In this document: piece by piece, positions 10,425-21,703 of the stretch | Layout: each line of letters begins with the position of its first letter | Position numbering within the stretch: position 1 is the stretch's first letter | Origin: Sordariomycetes sp. S80-01Y | Taxonomy: Eukaryota > Ascomycota > Sordariomycetes | NCBI GenBank assembly: GCA_037042185.1 | Contig: JAXQJY010000023.1 | Location: 682,001 to 746,000 of the forward strand | Reading direction: 5' to 3' | DNA: 64,000 nucleotides | Notes under the pieces: generated by a model | The model's input: the letters and a program-made list of their open reading frames with translations, nothing else | Told to the model about the DNA's origin: nothing | Databases searched by the model: none | Program-made: the position numbers and the translations under genes

Positions 10425-13400
10425 TCAACGCCTCAAAATCCGGCTCAGAAACCCTCTGCGCGGAGTGCCATCCTCCTCTTGGGCGTTGTTCTCCCTCACG
10501 ACACTCAAAAACACCGTTTCAAGGGTCGCACCCTCGATGTTGTAGTACTGCACTCCCAGCCTGTCCTTCTCCCGCTCCAGAAGATCAATGACTTCCGCCA
10601 CCGGGTTGACGCCCTGAGTGTTGGTGCCCGGGATGGAGAAGCGGATCTGACCACCGAGCATCTTGCGCTCGAGCTGCGCGCCGGTAATGTTGTCAGATAC
10701 CCATGATTGCAGCGCGGACATTTCTGCGTGGTCGGAGTTGGGCGCCGAGGCGAGCAGGACGGTCACGTAGTAGACGTTGCTGTACTTCTCCCGCAGGGCT
10801 TCCGTGGTGCCCACTGCGAGGAGACGGCCTGAGATGATGGCTGCGCGGGTGGCCAAAGTGTCGGCTTCCTCCATGGAGTGGGTTGTGAGAAGTACTGAGC
10901 GGCCAGGGGTGATCTCTTGAACTAGCTTCCAGAAAGATCGTTTGGCTACAGCGTCCATCGCAGACGTGGGCTCGTCGAGAACCATGACAGGCGGGGCGCC
11001 AATGAGAGCGATGGCCAGGCTCAGCTTGCGCTTGTTGCCGCCAGACAGCTTAGAAGCGTTTGTCTTGGCGTGAGCGGTCAAGTCGAGACGTTTCATGACC
11101 TGTTCGACGTTGCCCTTGACGTCGCGGATACCCTTGACCTTGGCGTAGAACTCTAGATGTTCGCGAGTGCTCATGAGATCCAACGCATCGAATTGGGGGC
11201 AGACACCTAAGTATCGCTGCGCAGACCTAGTCCGAGAATCTTCCCCTTGGAGAAGAATACGTCCATGATCGGGCGAGAGCTCGGATTGGATCATGTTGAC
11301 CAGCGTAGACTTGCCGGCACCGTTCGGTCCGAGCAGAGCCATGACATCGTTCTGTGGCAGACCCAGTGTGACGTTCTGTACGGCGTGATTCGACCTAAAG
11401 CTCTTATCCAAACTCAAAATCCTCAGAAGATCATCTTCAGATTGCTCAACGCGGTGTTTCTCGGCAATGACCTCGGCGCTGCTAGTCATGCCTGGGTTTT
11501 GCTTCATCTCGACGTCTCGCTCCGAAGCCTTGGCCACAGCCGTTGAGCCCTTGCGGCGGAACAGGGCAAGATCGCCCTCAATCCAAATAATCACGGTAAG
11601 AAGAACGGCAACCTGGATGCAAAGATACAGAATCGGGCCACCGTATGCGTAGATGGAGTGTGGCGCGGTGTAGTCACCGTTGCGACAGCCGACCTTGCTG
11701 ACGTTGGCGCCGATGAGGACGGCACGGAAGACGTTGCCGATGGGTAGTATTAGATTCAGGCCAAATGCGATACCATTAGTGACACTTTCAACGCTTTCGG
11801 CGCCAGAGAAACCAGATCCGACCTGGGCGGTTAGCATCGTCCACAAACACGCGAGCAGGGGTGGCAACTTACAGCAAAGGCGATGGCTGCAATGATATAC
11901 ATTAGTAGTGAAATACCCGCCGTCGCCAGGAAGGACTTCAGAGGTCCGTTGACAAAATGCGAGATTACGTAGCCCAGCAGAATAGCGGCGATGCCGTAGA
12001 GCAGAAGGATGGGGAACATGATGAAGGGCGGTCCGTTCCACCAGGAGAGCTGCGAATTGATTATCGCAGCAGTCGCTATGGCAATGATGAAGACGAACAT
12101 CATGTCGAAGAGACCATAGGCAGTCCATAGTGGACCGCGACGGACTCCGTTGGCATATTCAATGGCCCTGACCTTGCGTGACTTCTCGATAGCGGGATAT
12201 AGAACGAAAGCAGCCGGCCATATGGCTTGTATCAGTGTGAAAAAGACGGCGTATATGGTTCCAGCAATGTTTGGACTCTCAGAGGAGTCCGCAAAGTGAC
12301 CACTTAGGGCCACGATCTCGACTTCATGCGTCATCTCGGTCCAGATGTTCACAGCGGCGTATCCTTGTTCCGTACTTCCTAGGTCCCAAATCGAGAAACC
12401 AAGAAGTGGCGTCTCGCCATCCTCCCCAAGACCAATCGCGGCACTGATGAGAGGTCTGTTGGTCTTTACGTAGTCATACATCTCTTGACGGTCGTCCTGC
12501 ACTTTGGCGAATGCGTAGTAGGTGCGATTTTCCACTTGCGAGAGATCGTTGTAGCCGTCCATGAGGATATCGAACATCGTTTCGTTGGCCGAGGGCGGCG
12601 AAATGGCGAACTTGTCGCAGCCGAAGTCCGCGCCCTCCTCCAGGCAATACTCGCTGTGATACAAAATCGGCGGGTATCCAGCCCAGAGCTGGGGTGGGAG
12701 GTCAGCGCAAGTCGGACGCTCGTATTCGTACGTGAGGTCCTTCAGGAAGGGAGTGATGATCAGCGGGAGGGCGACGACCCAGAAGTAGGGAAACCAGAAG
12801 CGTTTGAGGACCGTCAGGCGCTTGCAGAACATGGTCCACACCTGCGAGCCGAAGGAGGTGATGCGGGCGTGCTCGAATTCGAACTCGAGAGGCGTGTTTG
12901 ACGTGGTGGATTTGTGAAGATCGGGTGAGACATCACCTTGGTCGGCGACGCGCAAAAATACGTCTTCGACTTGAGGGCCGTTGAAGCCTATATCTCTCAC
13001 TCCGGCGGCGGTGAATGCCGAAGCCACCTCTGCGGCCGTGCGGGAATCCGGCGTTGTGTAGATCAGCCGGTCTTGGTGAAGAGCCGAAGGGTACGCGATG
13101 TTCACTCCCGCAGACACGCGGGCAGGCACCGAAACACGGTAGCCGCCACCGTAGACGGTCTTCAACTCGGCCGAGGGGCCCTGGCAATTGACAATGCCCT
13201 TGGTGAGAATGACTATCTTGTCGGCCAAAACATCTACTTCGTCGAGGAAGTGAGTTGTAAACACGATGCTGCGTTTGGCTCGCTGCTCAAGAAGGATGTC
13301 CCAGATAACGCGACGAGAGAGCGGGTCGAGACCAGAGGTACACTCGTCGATCAGACAGACTGACGATCCACCGACGAACATGCAAGCCAGCTGAAGCTTG

Positions 13401-15259
13401 CGCTTCTGGCCGCCACTGAGATGGCTGCCGCGACTCGCGCGCTTGGCATCGAGGTCGCAAGACTCAATCAGCTGGCCCAGTTCCGACTTGGACTCACTGG
13501 CTGCCTTGATCTCGCTCCAGATGCTAATGTGCTCCTCGACGGTGAGGTCGTCCCAGAGGGTATTGCGCTGGGGGCATATACCTATCTCTGAGGGGTGGGT
13601 GCCCAAGTTGACAGTGCCAGATGTGGGCTTCATGAAGCCAGACATCATGTGGAGCGTAGTTGTCTTGCCAGAGCCATTGGGTCCGACCAGACACAGGATC
13701 TGGCCCTTCTGACCTTGAATGCTGACACCGTTGACAGCCTTGACCTCTTTACGACGCCCACAGCAGAAAATCTTCTCCAGGATGGTGGGAGTGAAGTACT
13801 TCTTAAGCTCGAACGTCTCGGCCACGACACCGCCAGGGTGGTTGTCGGCGGGGGCAAAGGTTCTGCTCTTGAAGTCGATACCATGCATGAACTTTTCGAC
13901 AACAATGGCCAAGACAGGGTAGAAGAAAATTTGGAATGCAAGAAAGCCGAGACATTCTCCGGCGGTAATCTTGTACAGATATAAGTTCATTTCGGGGTAG
14001 TCGTCCAAAAGGGGTTGGCGGCTCAGATCGGGCCTCATGCCAGTCATCTCCCAACAGCACATCTGAATTGTGAACAGGACGAAGTTGAAGCTAGGGAAGA
14101 GAAAGGACAGAACATATGCGGGTGGTGGCGAGGGGTCGCGCTCGCTTGACTGGACAAAGACTTGAGCACCAACAGCCAGCACAAGGAAGCCACCCATGAC
14201 ATAGATGGCGGAGACTCTGGACTTGGTGAAGAAGGATGCGGCAAAGACGGTTGAGCTGTTGACGGCAAGGCCCAGCAGGATCTGGGCTCCGATAGGAAGT
14301 CCTGCTCCAGCAGAGGGGAAGAGCACGGTCCAGTCGATAATGCCGAAGATGATCCACACCGGCAAGCAGGATATGTTGAATGTCACCAGCCAGCTGAGAA
14401 CGCGGGGTATCGTGGCGTGGCCGCCCCCCATCGAGTCGATTAGCTGGGCCATGCCAGACTCCCGCTCTCCAGTGATTAAGGAAACGTGTCGATATATGAT
14501 GAACAGGTAGCAGACGAACAAGGCGAAGATGTACGTCCCGGCGATGAGATACACGGAGGACTCCTGGTCCTGACGCTCCTTCTCCTCCTGCGTTGTCTGA
14601 GTCCAAGTGAAGATATCAGGGGTGGCGGAAGAGTTGGTGATGGCGTTGTTGACCGCAAGGTGCAAGGGTAGCTGGAACTTCTCGGCAAGGTTGTCGTGCG
14701 TGGTGGCGTCGAAGCGGCCCGAGCTTCGGGCCGGATCAAAGCGCATGGTGAACATCCACGTGTGGTTGTATGCGTCTTCGCTTTCGCCGTACCCAGAGCT
14801 GACGACCTGGTATTCGGGGGGGACCTCGGCAGTGGTCTGAGGACTGTCAAAGAAGCTCAGGCCGGCAAAGCATGGGCTGACGCCACGAAGGTTGGCCAAG
14901 CAGATGTTGGCCAGCTGGCCATCTTCTGTCTCATACTGGATGAGCTCCTCAGGGATCCCTTCAACGACTCTTTCTATGACGCGGTCGACCTCCTCGTGAA
15001 GATATTCTGGCCGTACTACAACGAGCTTCTTGTCGACGACATCGGAGAGTTTCTGGATCGGGGCGGGAGAGGAGATGCCATGTTTGTTGGAAGAGGAGGT
15101 AAAACTCGGGATGGAAGCGAGGATGGCGAGTACGAGAACGGGGATCCCATACACGCAGAGGAAGAAACCGACCGGCCGACGGACGACTGAGACGAGGAAG
15201 TTCTTGTAGATGAGAGCCTTGAGGCGTCGACCAAAGGGTCCGACGTTCAGGCCTGCCAT
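10425..15259 (-). CDS. Full-size ABC transporter, ABCA subfamily
   Basis: Two exons: 15259-11873 and 11822-10425, with a 50-bp intron (GTAAGT donor, GCTAAC branch site, CGCCCAG acceptor); 1594 residues. The first in-frame ATG is at 15259; an apparent start 30 bp upstream is a TTG. Order is TMD1 (first helix near residues 25-45), NBD1 (Walker A GPNGSGKTT near 523, signature LSGGQKRK near 613, Walker B LIDECTSGLD, H-loop TTHFLDE), TMD2, then NBD2 (Walker A GPNGAGKST near 1293, signature LSGGNKRK, Walker B VLDEPTSAMD, H-loop TTHSMEE). This TMD-NBD-TMD-NBD order and the LSGGxKRK signatures define ABCA. Animal members move lipids; fungal ones are poorly studied. In NBD1 the usual Pro after the catalytic Glu is Cys. 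No partner gene is apparent nearby. Confidence 0.92.
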
Positions 15260-17225
15260 TATTGCGGTCGCGATGGGACCATGGGCCAAACAGGCGTTGC
15301 AAGCTGCGTAGCAAAGATCTTTTGAGAGTTATGAAGACTGAAGATGCTTGGACCCAAAATTCAACTTCAAAGGCGCCTCGCAGTTGTAATAAGTCACGAA
15401 GCAGCCTGCTCGCCTCTGGTGCCTTAGCGTAGCAACGTGTCACTGCGCAGCCCCTTCCGCATACAAGGCCGGCATCTGGCTCATTCCGGCCAATTGCTGC
15501 CTTCGGCCATGGGCAGCGATCTACGAAGGTTGCTCCAGGCTGTGTTAAAGCGAGGACTCTCTACGCGCCCAATGCATGGGCCGAAGGCCCCGTTTCCATC
15601 GAGGGTCGGGGGTCGACATCTTGGCAGCCACAAAGTCCGAACTTCGAACAATTCCATCAGCACGACAAGGGACGCACCAACGAATGCGCTACGGCACAGC
15701 CACTCTGAAGGATGGAGATCTTCGAAGCGAAGGCTCGCGATGTGGGCGTTTAGTGCGGCGCCGTCCAGAGGAAACGCGCTTGAAACTACGACGGCGCGAA
15801 TATCTCCAATTGTCGATCTCCCATCCGAATGTGGGCTCAGCCTCAGGGGGTCGGAGCCGATGGAACTTGTGGGTTGAAGGAGTGCAATCTCCAATACGGC
15901 GTACCCAGTAACGCTGGACCAGACGGCAAGCGGGGCCGGACTGTAGGCGAGGCAGCGATGCTAGTTTAAAACGGAAATGCCCGAGCAGAAGGAATCTCAC
16001 CATGACAGCTGGCGATCTTGCATGAGTCTTTGCCAGGGGTGCGGCCGAGATTTGAGTGAGGGGGCCATCGCCGTGCCGCTCAACCACCAGCCCTTATATC
16101 GCACACGGTTCGAAGCAGTCTTCAGATCTGAACAAATTTGCGGGAGGAAGCTTTTCGTGTAGTCTTCCGCAAGACATTCTCGCAGCAACGAGACTTTTCG
16201 ACCCCTCACGTTCGAGCCTCTTGATTGACAATCTTGTTGCCCGATGGGGTAGTAGCCGAGATTCAACACACAGCCACCCACTGCCCTGCGCCCAGAGTCC
16301 GACCCAATCAACGTGTGCTCAATGTTCCGGCCGAGTAATTTCTCAACTATCGCCAGGCATCATGATAGAAGTGTCGCATCCCGCTGCCTGCCTCGGCAGA
16401 AGACGAAACCGTCCATCGACCGGAATCTGCTGCAAGACTCTGTGTGTTCGCGTGGCTGAGCAGACGCTCACATCTGAAGGCCCAGAAAGAGGGCTTGAAA
16501 CAGACCAAAGCATCGTGGGAAGAGAAGCAGTGTGGTTTTTGCACAGCCCTTCGGTCCTGGCAAAGCGGACATTCTCGTTGCAACCTCATATGATACAACT
16601 CAAGAGAAACGAGTTCACGGGGTAACGCATCTTGCCAAGCATCTACTGCGACGGCTCTCCTGGGCACATGAGAATGGACTCATCTAGGCCGTCTGACACT
16701 CTCCTTCTCTCCACCATGCCTATCAGAGAATGAGATTGTCTCCAGATCCAAATGGGTCCCGCCAAACGGTCGTTTTGTTGACATCGCGCACGATTGCCCA
16801 AAGCGGCAGGATGCGGCCCCACATACGGAGCTTGTCCGGGGCCGGGTCGGAGAGACAAGCCGGGAGACTGGACATAGCAATCCCGACATCTCTCCACGTT
16901 GCCGCCACGGCCAAGATGAGCTTTGCCGTCTTCAAGGGACGAGACCGCCGTCAGCTTCACCTCCCGCCAAGTCGTCTGCCTGGACGACCCCGCGTCTGCT
17001 TGGCGCGAGGGTGCCTGTCGCCCCCCGCTGTCATGCTGATCCTGTGCACTCGTCCTTGTCCCCCACACCCACGCCGCGTCGACACCCCGCACCATGTCAC
17101 GATCCAGGCGAGAGGGCACCTTGTCTGGATATGACGTGGTTCTATACAAGCCGGAAATTCCAGTCCCTCGTCTGCTCGAGATATCCTGAAACCTGACAGC
17201 CGAGCCTCCCATCAAGGTGCCCAAC
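15260..17225. other. Intergenic, 2.0 kb, divergent promoter region (ABCA / xylitol dehydrogenase)
   Basis: The two flanking genes start away from each other, so both promoters lie here. Near the XDH start are a TGACGT core (about 17,131-17,136, bZIP/CRE-like) and a TATA-like CTATACAAG (about 17,140). Several frames over 100 codons occur on both strands but none has a recognisable motif. A wide spacer like this could also hide a non-coding transcript. Confidence 0.5.
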
Positions 17226-18378
17226 ATGACGGAAACCGTAAGTCCCGAACCATGGACGGCGCACACAGCCATGAACCCTTTGCTGAGCGCGACAGAACCA
17301 CGCCTTCGTCCTGCAGTCCATCAAAAATGTCTCCTTCGAGTCCCGCGCCGTCCCCTCCCTCCGCGACGAGCACGACGTGCGCGTCCACATCCAGCAGACG
17401 GGCATCTGTGGCAGCGACGTGCACTTCTGGCAGAAGGGCCGCATCGGGGACTTCATTCTGAACTCGCCCATGGTGCTGGGCCACGAGTCCTCGGGCCGCA
17501 TCGTCGAGGTCGGCTCCAAGGTCAAGAACGTAAAGGTCGGGGACCGCGTCGCCATCGAGCCTGGCGTGCCCTGCCGCCGGTGCGACCACTGCCGCCGCGG
17601 AGACTACGGCCTGTGCGCGGACATGATCTTTGCCGCCACTCCGCCCGACGACGGCACCCTGCAGAAGTACTACATCGTGGCCAGCGACTACGTGTATCCC
17701 ATCCCGGAGCACATGAGCTTCGAGGACGGGGCGTTGACGGAGCCGGTTGCCGTGGCCGTTCAGATCAACAAGGTTGCCGACCTGCGCGCTGGCCAGACCG
17801 TCCTGGTGTTTGGCTGCGGTCCCATCGGTGTGCTGTGCCAGGCCGTCGCCAAGGCCTCGGGCGCGAGCAAGGTTATCGGCGTCGACATTTCTGAGTCGCG
17901 GGCGCAGTTCGCGCGTGACTTCGCCGCCGACGGCGTCTATGTGTCCAAGTCGCGACCCGCAGAGGGCGAGGACCCCATCGAGCACTCGCGCAAGATCGGC
18001 GAGGCCATCTGCTCCGAGTTTGGGCTCGGAGAAGGCGCCGACGTTGTTCTTGAGTGCACGGGTGCCGAGCCCTGCATCCAGGCGGGCGTCTTCGCCACGA
18101 GGAAGGGTGGCACCTACGTCCAGGCTGGCATGGGACGAGAGAATGTCATGTTCCCCATCACGACGGCCTGCGTTCGTGCCCTGAACGTCAAGGGCTCCAT
18201 CAGGTACTCTACAGGGTGCTATCCTCAGGCTGTTCGCTTGATTGCGAGCGGTCAGGTCCAGCCGAGCAAGCTCATCACCCATCGGTTCAAATTCGAGCAG
18301 GCCGAGGAGGCCTTTGAGCTGGTCAAGAAGGGGCAGGAGAACACTTTGAAGGTTGTCATAGAAGGGGTTAAAAGCTAG
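17226..18378 (+). CDS. xdhA: NAD-dependent xylitol dehydrogenase (D-xylulose reductase), zinc MDR family
   Basis: Two exons: 17226-17237 (only four codons, MTET) and 17296-18378, across a 58-bp intron (GTAAGT donor, GCGACAG acceptor); 364 residues, normal for the family. Catalytic zinc ligands are C42 (GICGSD), H67 and E68 (GHESSG). The structural zinc loop CRRCDHCRRGDYGLC keeps all four cysteines. The Rossmann motif is GCGPIG (about 178-183), and D201 ends the second strand, which favours NAD over NADP. The motif ATPPDDGTLQKYY is typical of fungal XDH. The enzyme oxidises xylitol to D-xylulose in the cytosol, a shared step of D-xylose and L-arabinose catabolism; sorbitol or L-arabitol dehydrogenase are close relatives and not excluded. 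The next gene, same strand, is an L-xylulose-reductase-like SDR. Confidence 0.88.
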
Positions 18379-18856
18379 AGTACCTTCTTGAACTGGTTAT
18401 TACAGATTGCTTTCACATAGTAACTATGCAAAGTACGGCAGCCTTGATCACCGCGTGCCGTTAACTTTGACAACGACAGCCCGTAACAACCACGCTTACA
18501 TACCACCGAAATTCATAAGAAATTCAGTACGATTCTTCACCTTTCGCGAATAAAGAGTCCCCAACGCATGTATGCGACGCGGACCCCTCATCTTGGCTCG
18601 GCCACCTCCCAGGTCGACTGTCGCCCGCTCCCCCACGGCCCCTTTTCCCCGCCGCGGGGCATCGACTTAGACGACGCCCGAGCATCAAGACAATCAAGAG
18701 ACTAGACCGCCAGGGTCGACTCTCAACCCAAAATCCAGAGCGAATATAGGGCCTTTCCCTTTCTCATAGCCCTTGAGTACTTTAGTCAACATCTTGTTAT
18801 CTATCTCACCTGAGCTTCTCACATCATCAACATCCTACATCTCACACACGCCCGCC
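18379..18856. other. Intergenic between XDH and SDR genes
   Basis: 478 bp. It holds the XDH 3' UTR and the SDR promoter, with a C/G-rich tract (about 18,598-18,660) and a GAATATAGG TATA-like element near 18,741. A frame reading upstream of the SDR ATG begins with TTG, so it is leader and not protein. Confidence 0.5.
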
Positions 18857-19666
18857 ATGGTTCTCGCCGCTCACTCCAACCCCGCGAGCCCCGTACTTTC
18901 TCAATTCAGCCTCAACGGGAAGAATGCTCTCGTGACAGGCGGCTCCCGCGGCATAGGCCTCCAGGTCGTCCACGGCCTCCTCGAAGCAGGCGCCAACGTC
19001 GGCCTGACCTATTCCTCCACGTCCCCCGAGGAGGTCAGCAAGCTTCTGAAGACCCTCTCAATAGCGCACCCAGACAAGGTCGTCAAAGCCTACCAATGCG
19101 ATGTCGCCTCGCAGCCGTCGGTCGAAAAGGCCGTCCAGATAGCGAATCAGGAGCTGGGCGGGCTGGACATCGTGGTAGCCAACGCCGGCATCGCGGAGCA
19201 CATCCCCGCAGAAGAGTATCCGGAGGACAACTTCAGGAAGATGCTCGACGTCAACTTCAACGGCGCCTTCTGGACGGCCCAGGCCGCCGCGCGGGTCATG
19301 AAGGGTCGCACCACCCGCGGCTCCATCATCTTCACCGCCTCCGTTAGCGGCATCTTGGTCAACATTCCTCAGAAGCAGGCTGCCTACAACGCTTCCAAAG
19401 CTGGGCTCATCCACCTTGCCAAATCACTGGCGGTGGAGTGGACGGACTTTGCGAGGGTGAACTGCGTGAGCCCAGGCTTCATCGCGACCGAGATGTTGGA
19501 CGTTCATCCCAAGGAGTGGAGGGACAAGTGGTTTGGGATGATCCCTGGTGGTAGACTCTGTGAGGCGGGAGAGTTGAAGGGAGCTTATGTGTTCTTGGGT
19601 AGTGAGGCTAGCAGCTACATGACGGGAGCGAACCTAGTTATCGATGGAGGATACACGCTACCATAG
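18857..19666 (+). CDS. Short-chain dehydrogenase/reductase, L-xylulose reductase / polyol dehydrogenase type
   Basis: Single exon, 269 residues, with the ATG at 18857 in a CGCCATGG context. Cofactor motif TGGSRGIG (27-34), NAG (about 108-110), catalytic Y177-x3-K181 (YNASK) and the C-terminal SYMTGANLVIDGGY are all present. The strand after the cofactor glycines ends in TYSS with no acidic residue, which usually means NADP(H). The whole pattern matches fungal L-xylulose reductase, mannitol-2-dehydrogenase, sorbose reductase and D-arabinitol dehydrogenase, which cannot be told apart by eye. If it is an L-xylulose reductase it makes xylitol, the substrate of the XDH encoded 478 bp upstream on the same strand. 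Confidence 0.85.
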   Translation: MVLAAHSNPASPVLSQFSLNGKNALVTGGSRGIGLQVVHGLLEAGANVGLTYSSTSPEEVSKLLKTLSIAHPDKVVKAYQCDVASQPSVEKAVQIANQELGGLDIVVANAGIAEHIPAEEYPEDNFRKMLDVNFNGAFWTAQAAARVMKGRTTRGSIIFTASVSGILVNIPQKQAAYNASKAGLIHLAKSLAVEWTDFARVNCVSPGFIATEMLDVHPKEWRDKWFGMIPGGRLCEAGELKGAYVFLGSEASSYMTGANLVIDGGYTLP

Positions 19667-19759
19667 CCGAAGATACGGTGCAAGGGATCAATTTTTAGAC
19701 GTAAACATAGAGTTTCACTCTTAACATTCTATGATCCTAGCAGAGGGAGTGAAGCAAGC

Positions 19760-20837
19760 CTAAGCGGAAGGGTCCTTCAGCTCAAGCATCATCTTCCCGA
19801 TATTCTTCCCCTTGAAGACATCCACCAGCACCTCGGGCGCCTTCTCAATGCCACCCCTGACCACCGTCTCCGTTCTTTTCATCTTGCCCTCGTCCATCCA
19901 CTTGCCCAACTGGGCGTACGCGGCGTCCTGCTCTGCGAAGTAAGTGTACACATTGACACCTTTCATAGTTGCGTCCTTTAGGACGAGGCCAAAGTAGTTC
20001 TTCTTTTGTCAGGATGAAAATTTCAAGTCGTTGACGTGGGGGACTCACCTTGATGCCATGAGGATTGGGGTTCTCGTAAGAGCTCAGATCACCGCAGATA
20101 GCGATCCGGCCCCCGGTGTTGAGGTTGTCAATGGCCAACTCCAACATCCTTCCGCCAACATTGTCGAAGTAGACATCAATCTTCCCGCCTGTCACTTCCG
20201 CGAACTTGGTCTCAAAGTCAGGGTCTTTGTAGTTCAACACCATGTCCAAGCCAACCTCCTCCTTCAACCATTTGACTTTCTCCTCACTCCCGGTGATACC
20301 AACCACCCTCGCGCCCATGTTCTTCGCCGTTTGCGCAGCGACGCTTCCTGTCGCACCAGCAGCGGTGCTCACCACCACCAGGTCCCCTTCCTTTGGCTGT
20401 CCACACTTCAGCATACCACAGTATCCTGTCAAGCCCGAGGCGCCAATGGCATTTAGAAAGTCCATCTCCTTCACACCGGGGTACAATGACCTCTTGTCAA
20501 AGTCCTTGCCTTCGACAATAGCATGCGTCGCCCAGCCGTAGAACGCGGTACCCACGTCGCCAGCCTGGAGGCCTTCGGCTTTCGAATGGAGAACGCGGCA
20601 AACAACCATGCCGGGCATCTGCTCACCTTCTTGGAGATCCATATATTCGTACTTCTTCCCGCGGATCCAGTAGCTCATGATGGGGTCGAGGGAGAGATAC
20701 AGAGTTTCAACAATGACTTGTCCATTCTTAAGGTCGGAAGGCTGGGGACGTGGGGTTTTGGTCGTAGTAAAGACCTGGGAGGGTATGATCTCGGCGCCGG
20801 GACGCTTGGAGAAGATGACTTGAGTTGTTTGGGCCAT
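19760..20837 (-). CDS. NADP-dependent MDR oxidoreductase (alkenal double-bond / prostaglandin reductase-like)
   Basis: Two exons: 20837-20049 and 19999-19760, with a 49-bp intron; 342 residues. The acceptor is a tandem AAAAGAAG, so one extra lysine codon may be included. The sequence has the zinc-free MDR pattern of leukotriene B4 12-hydroxydehydrogenases: SLDPIMSYWIRGKKY near residue 50, GLTGYCGMLKCGQPKEGD, the nucleotide loop AAGATGSVAAQTAK (about 155-168), GSEEKVKWLKEEVG, and YFDNVGG. No zinc ligands are present. Such enzymes reduce the C=C bond of reactive alkenals or enones with NADPH, a detoxification role. It converges on the SDR gene, the two stop codons being only about 90 bp apart. 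Confidence 0.87.
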
Positions 20838-21703
20838 GATTAGGGATGTTGGACTCGGAAGATGTTGGCAGAGGGTGATTTGTTACTTTGATAGCTTCGA
20901 TTGTAGTTCCTTGAAGGCGGGTTTGGTGTTCGCTGTTTTTAACGACAATTGCAAGACGGGTGTCTCTCGCCCTTTATAGTTTGAGCTTGCTCCTATCCTC
21001 GTTCAACTTCGCTCCAGCTTGTGAGCACTTCTATAGACAGACCAACAACGTCCGTGACTATTCGGCAATTCGATGTGTTCCGGACAGTTGTTCGTCCTTG
21101 CGATGATTAATGGTACCTTGTGGTGGATCGGAGTTGCACGAGAACCATCGGACAATGTTGCAAATTTCCCAATGTGGCATATTTTAGAACCCATGTCGAT
21201 GGCCGAGCTTCGTAGCTCCCGCACAGAATGAGCTTAACCTTTGCTCTTGGTGCGTGAAAAGGGACGGGGGACCAAGGATCGAGAATAGGGTGGACCCTGT
21301 GGAATCATTGCTGGCGACGGACTCAAAGCCGCGGATGTATGGCGATAACAACGATCTTGGAAAGGAGCAATCAATCTCGGTATGACTCAATGCGATTTCA
21401 ATCCCCGGAGCTGGGCAGTCGCAGGGTCGATTTGGAGTTTGGCGTGTCACGTCTCGTCATATCGCCGAAACGACAGGGATGTCGAAGAAGTGCTTAACCC
21501 CGATGGCCCCAATACACATTCCGAGATCCACATTGGAACCAAATATTCATCCGAGCTTTGTCATCCATGAGGTTCAAGAGCGGCTGGGTCACCCATGGTA
21601 AGATTGGCTGACACCATGCCAAGGTCGCGACGGCCTTGGTCTAGAGTGGCGGTGATTCTCGCTTCCCCATAAACTCGCCTTTCCCTGGCAATCCTGACAG
21701 CTC
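20838..21703. other. Intergenic, 0.87 kb
   Basis: Promoter of the MDR gene and 3' flank of the next minus-strand gene. I see no gene or notable repeat. Confidence 0.45.

Noticed and set aside
15260-15289. Ten-codon N-terminal extension of the ABCA protein
   Set aside because: The extension starts with TTG; the first ATG is at 15259 and gives a normal N-terminus.
17212-18282. 356-codon minus-strand frame with Asp/Val/Gly-rich product
   Set aside because: Antisense shadow of the xylitol dehydrogenase; the GC-rich third positions of XDH remove stops from the opposite strand.
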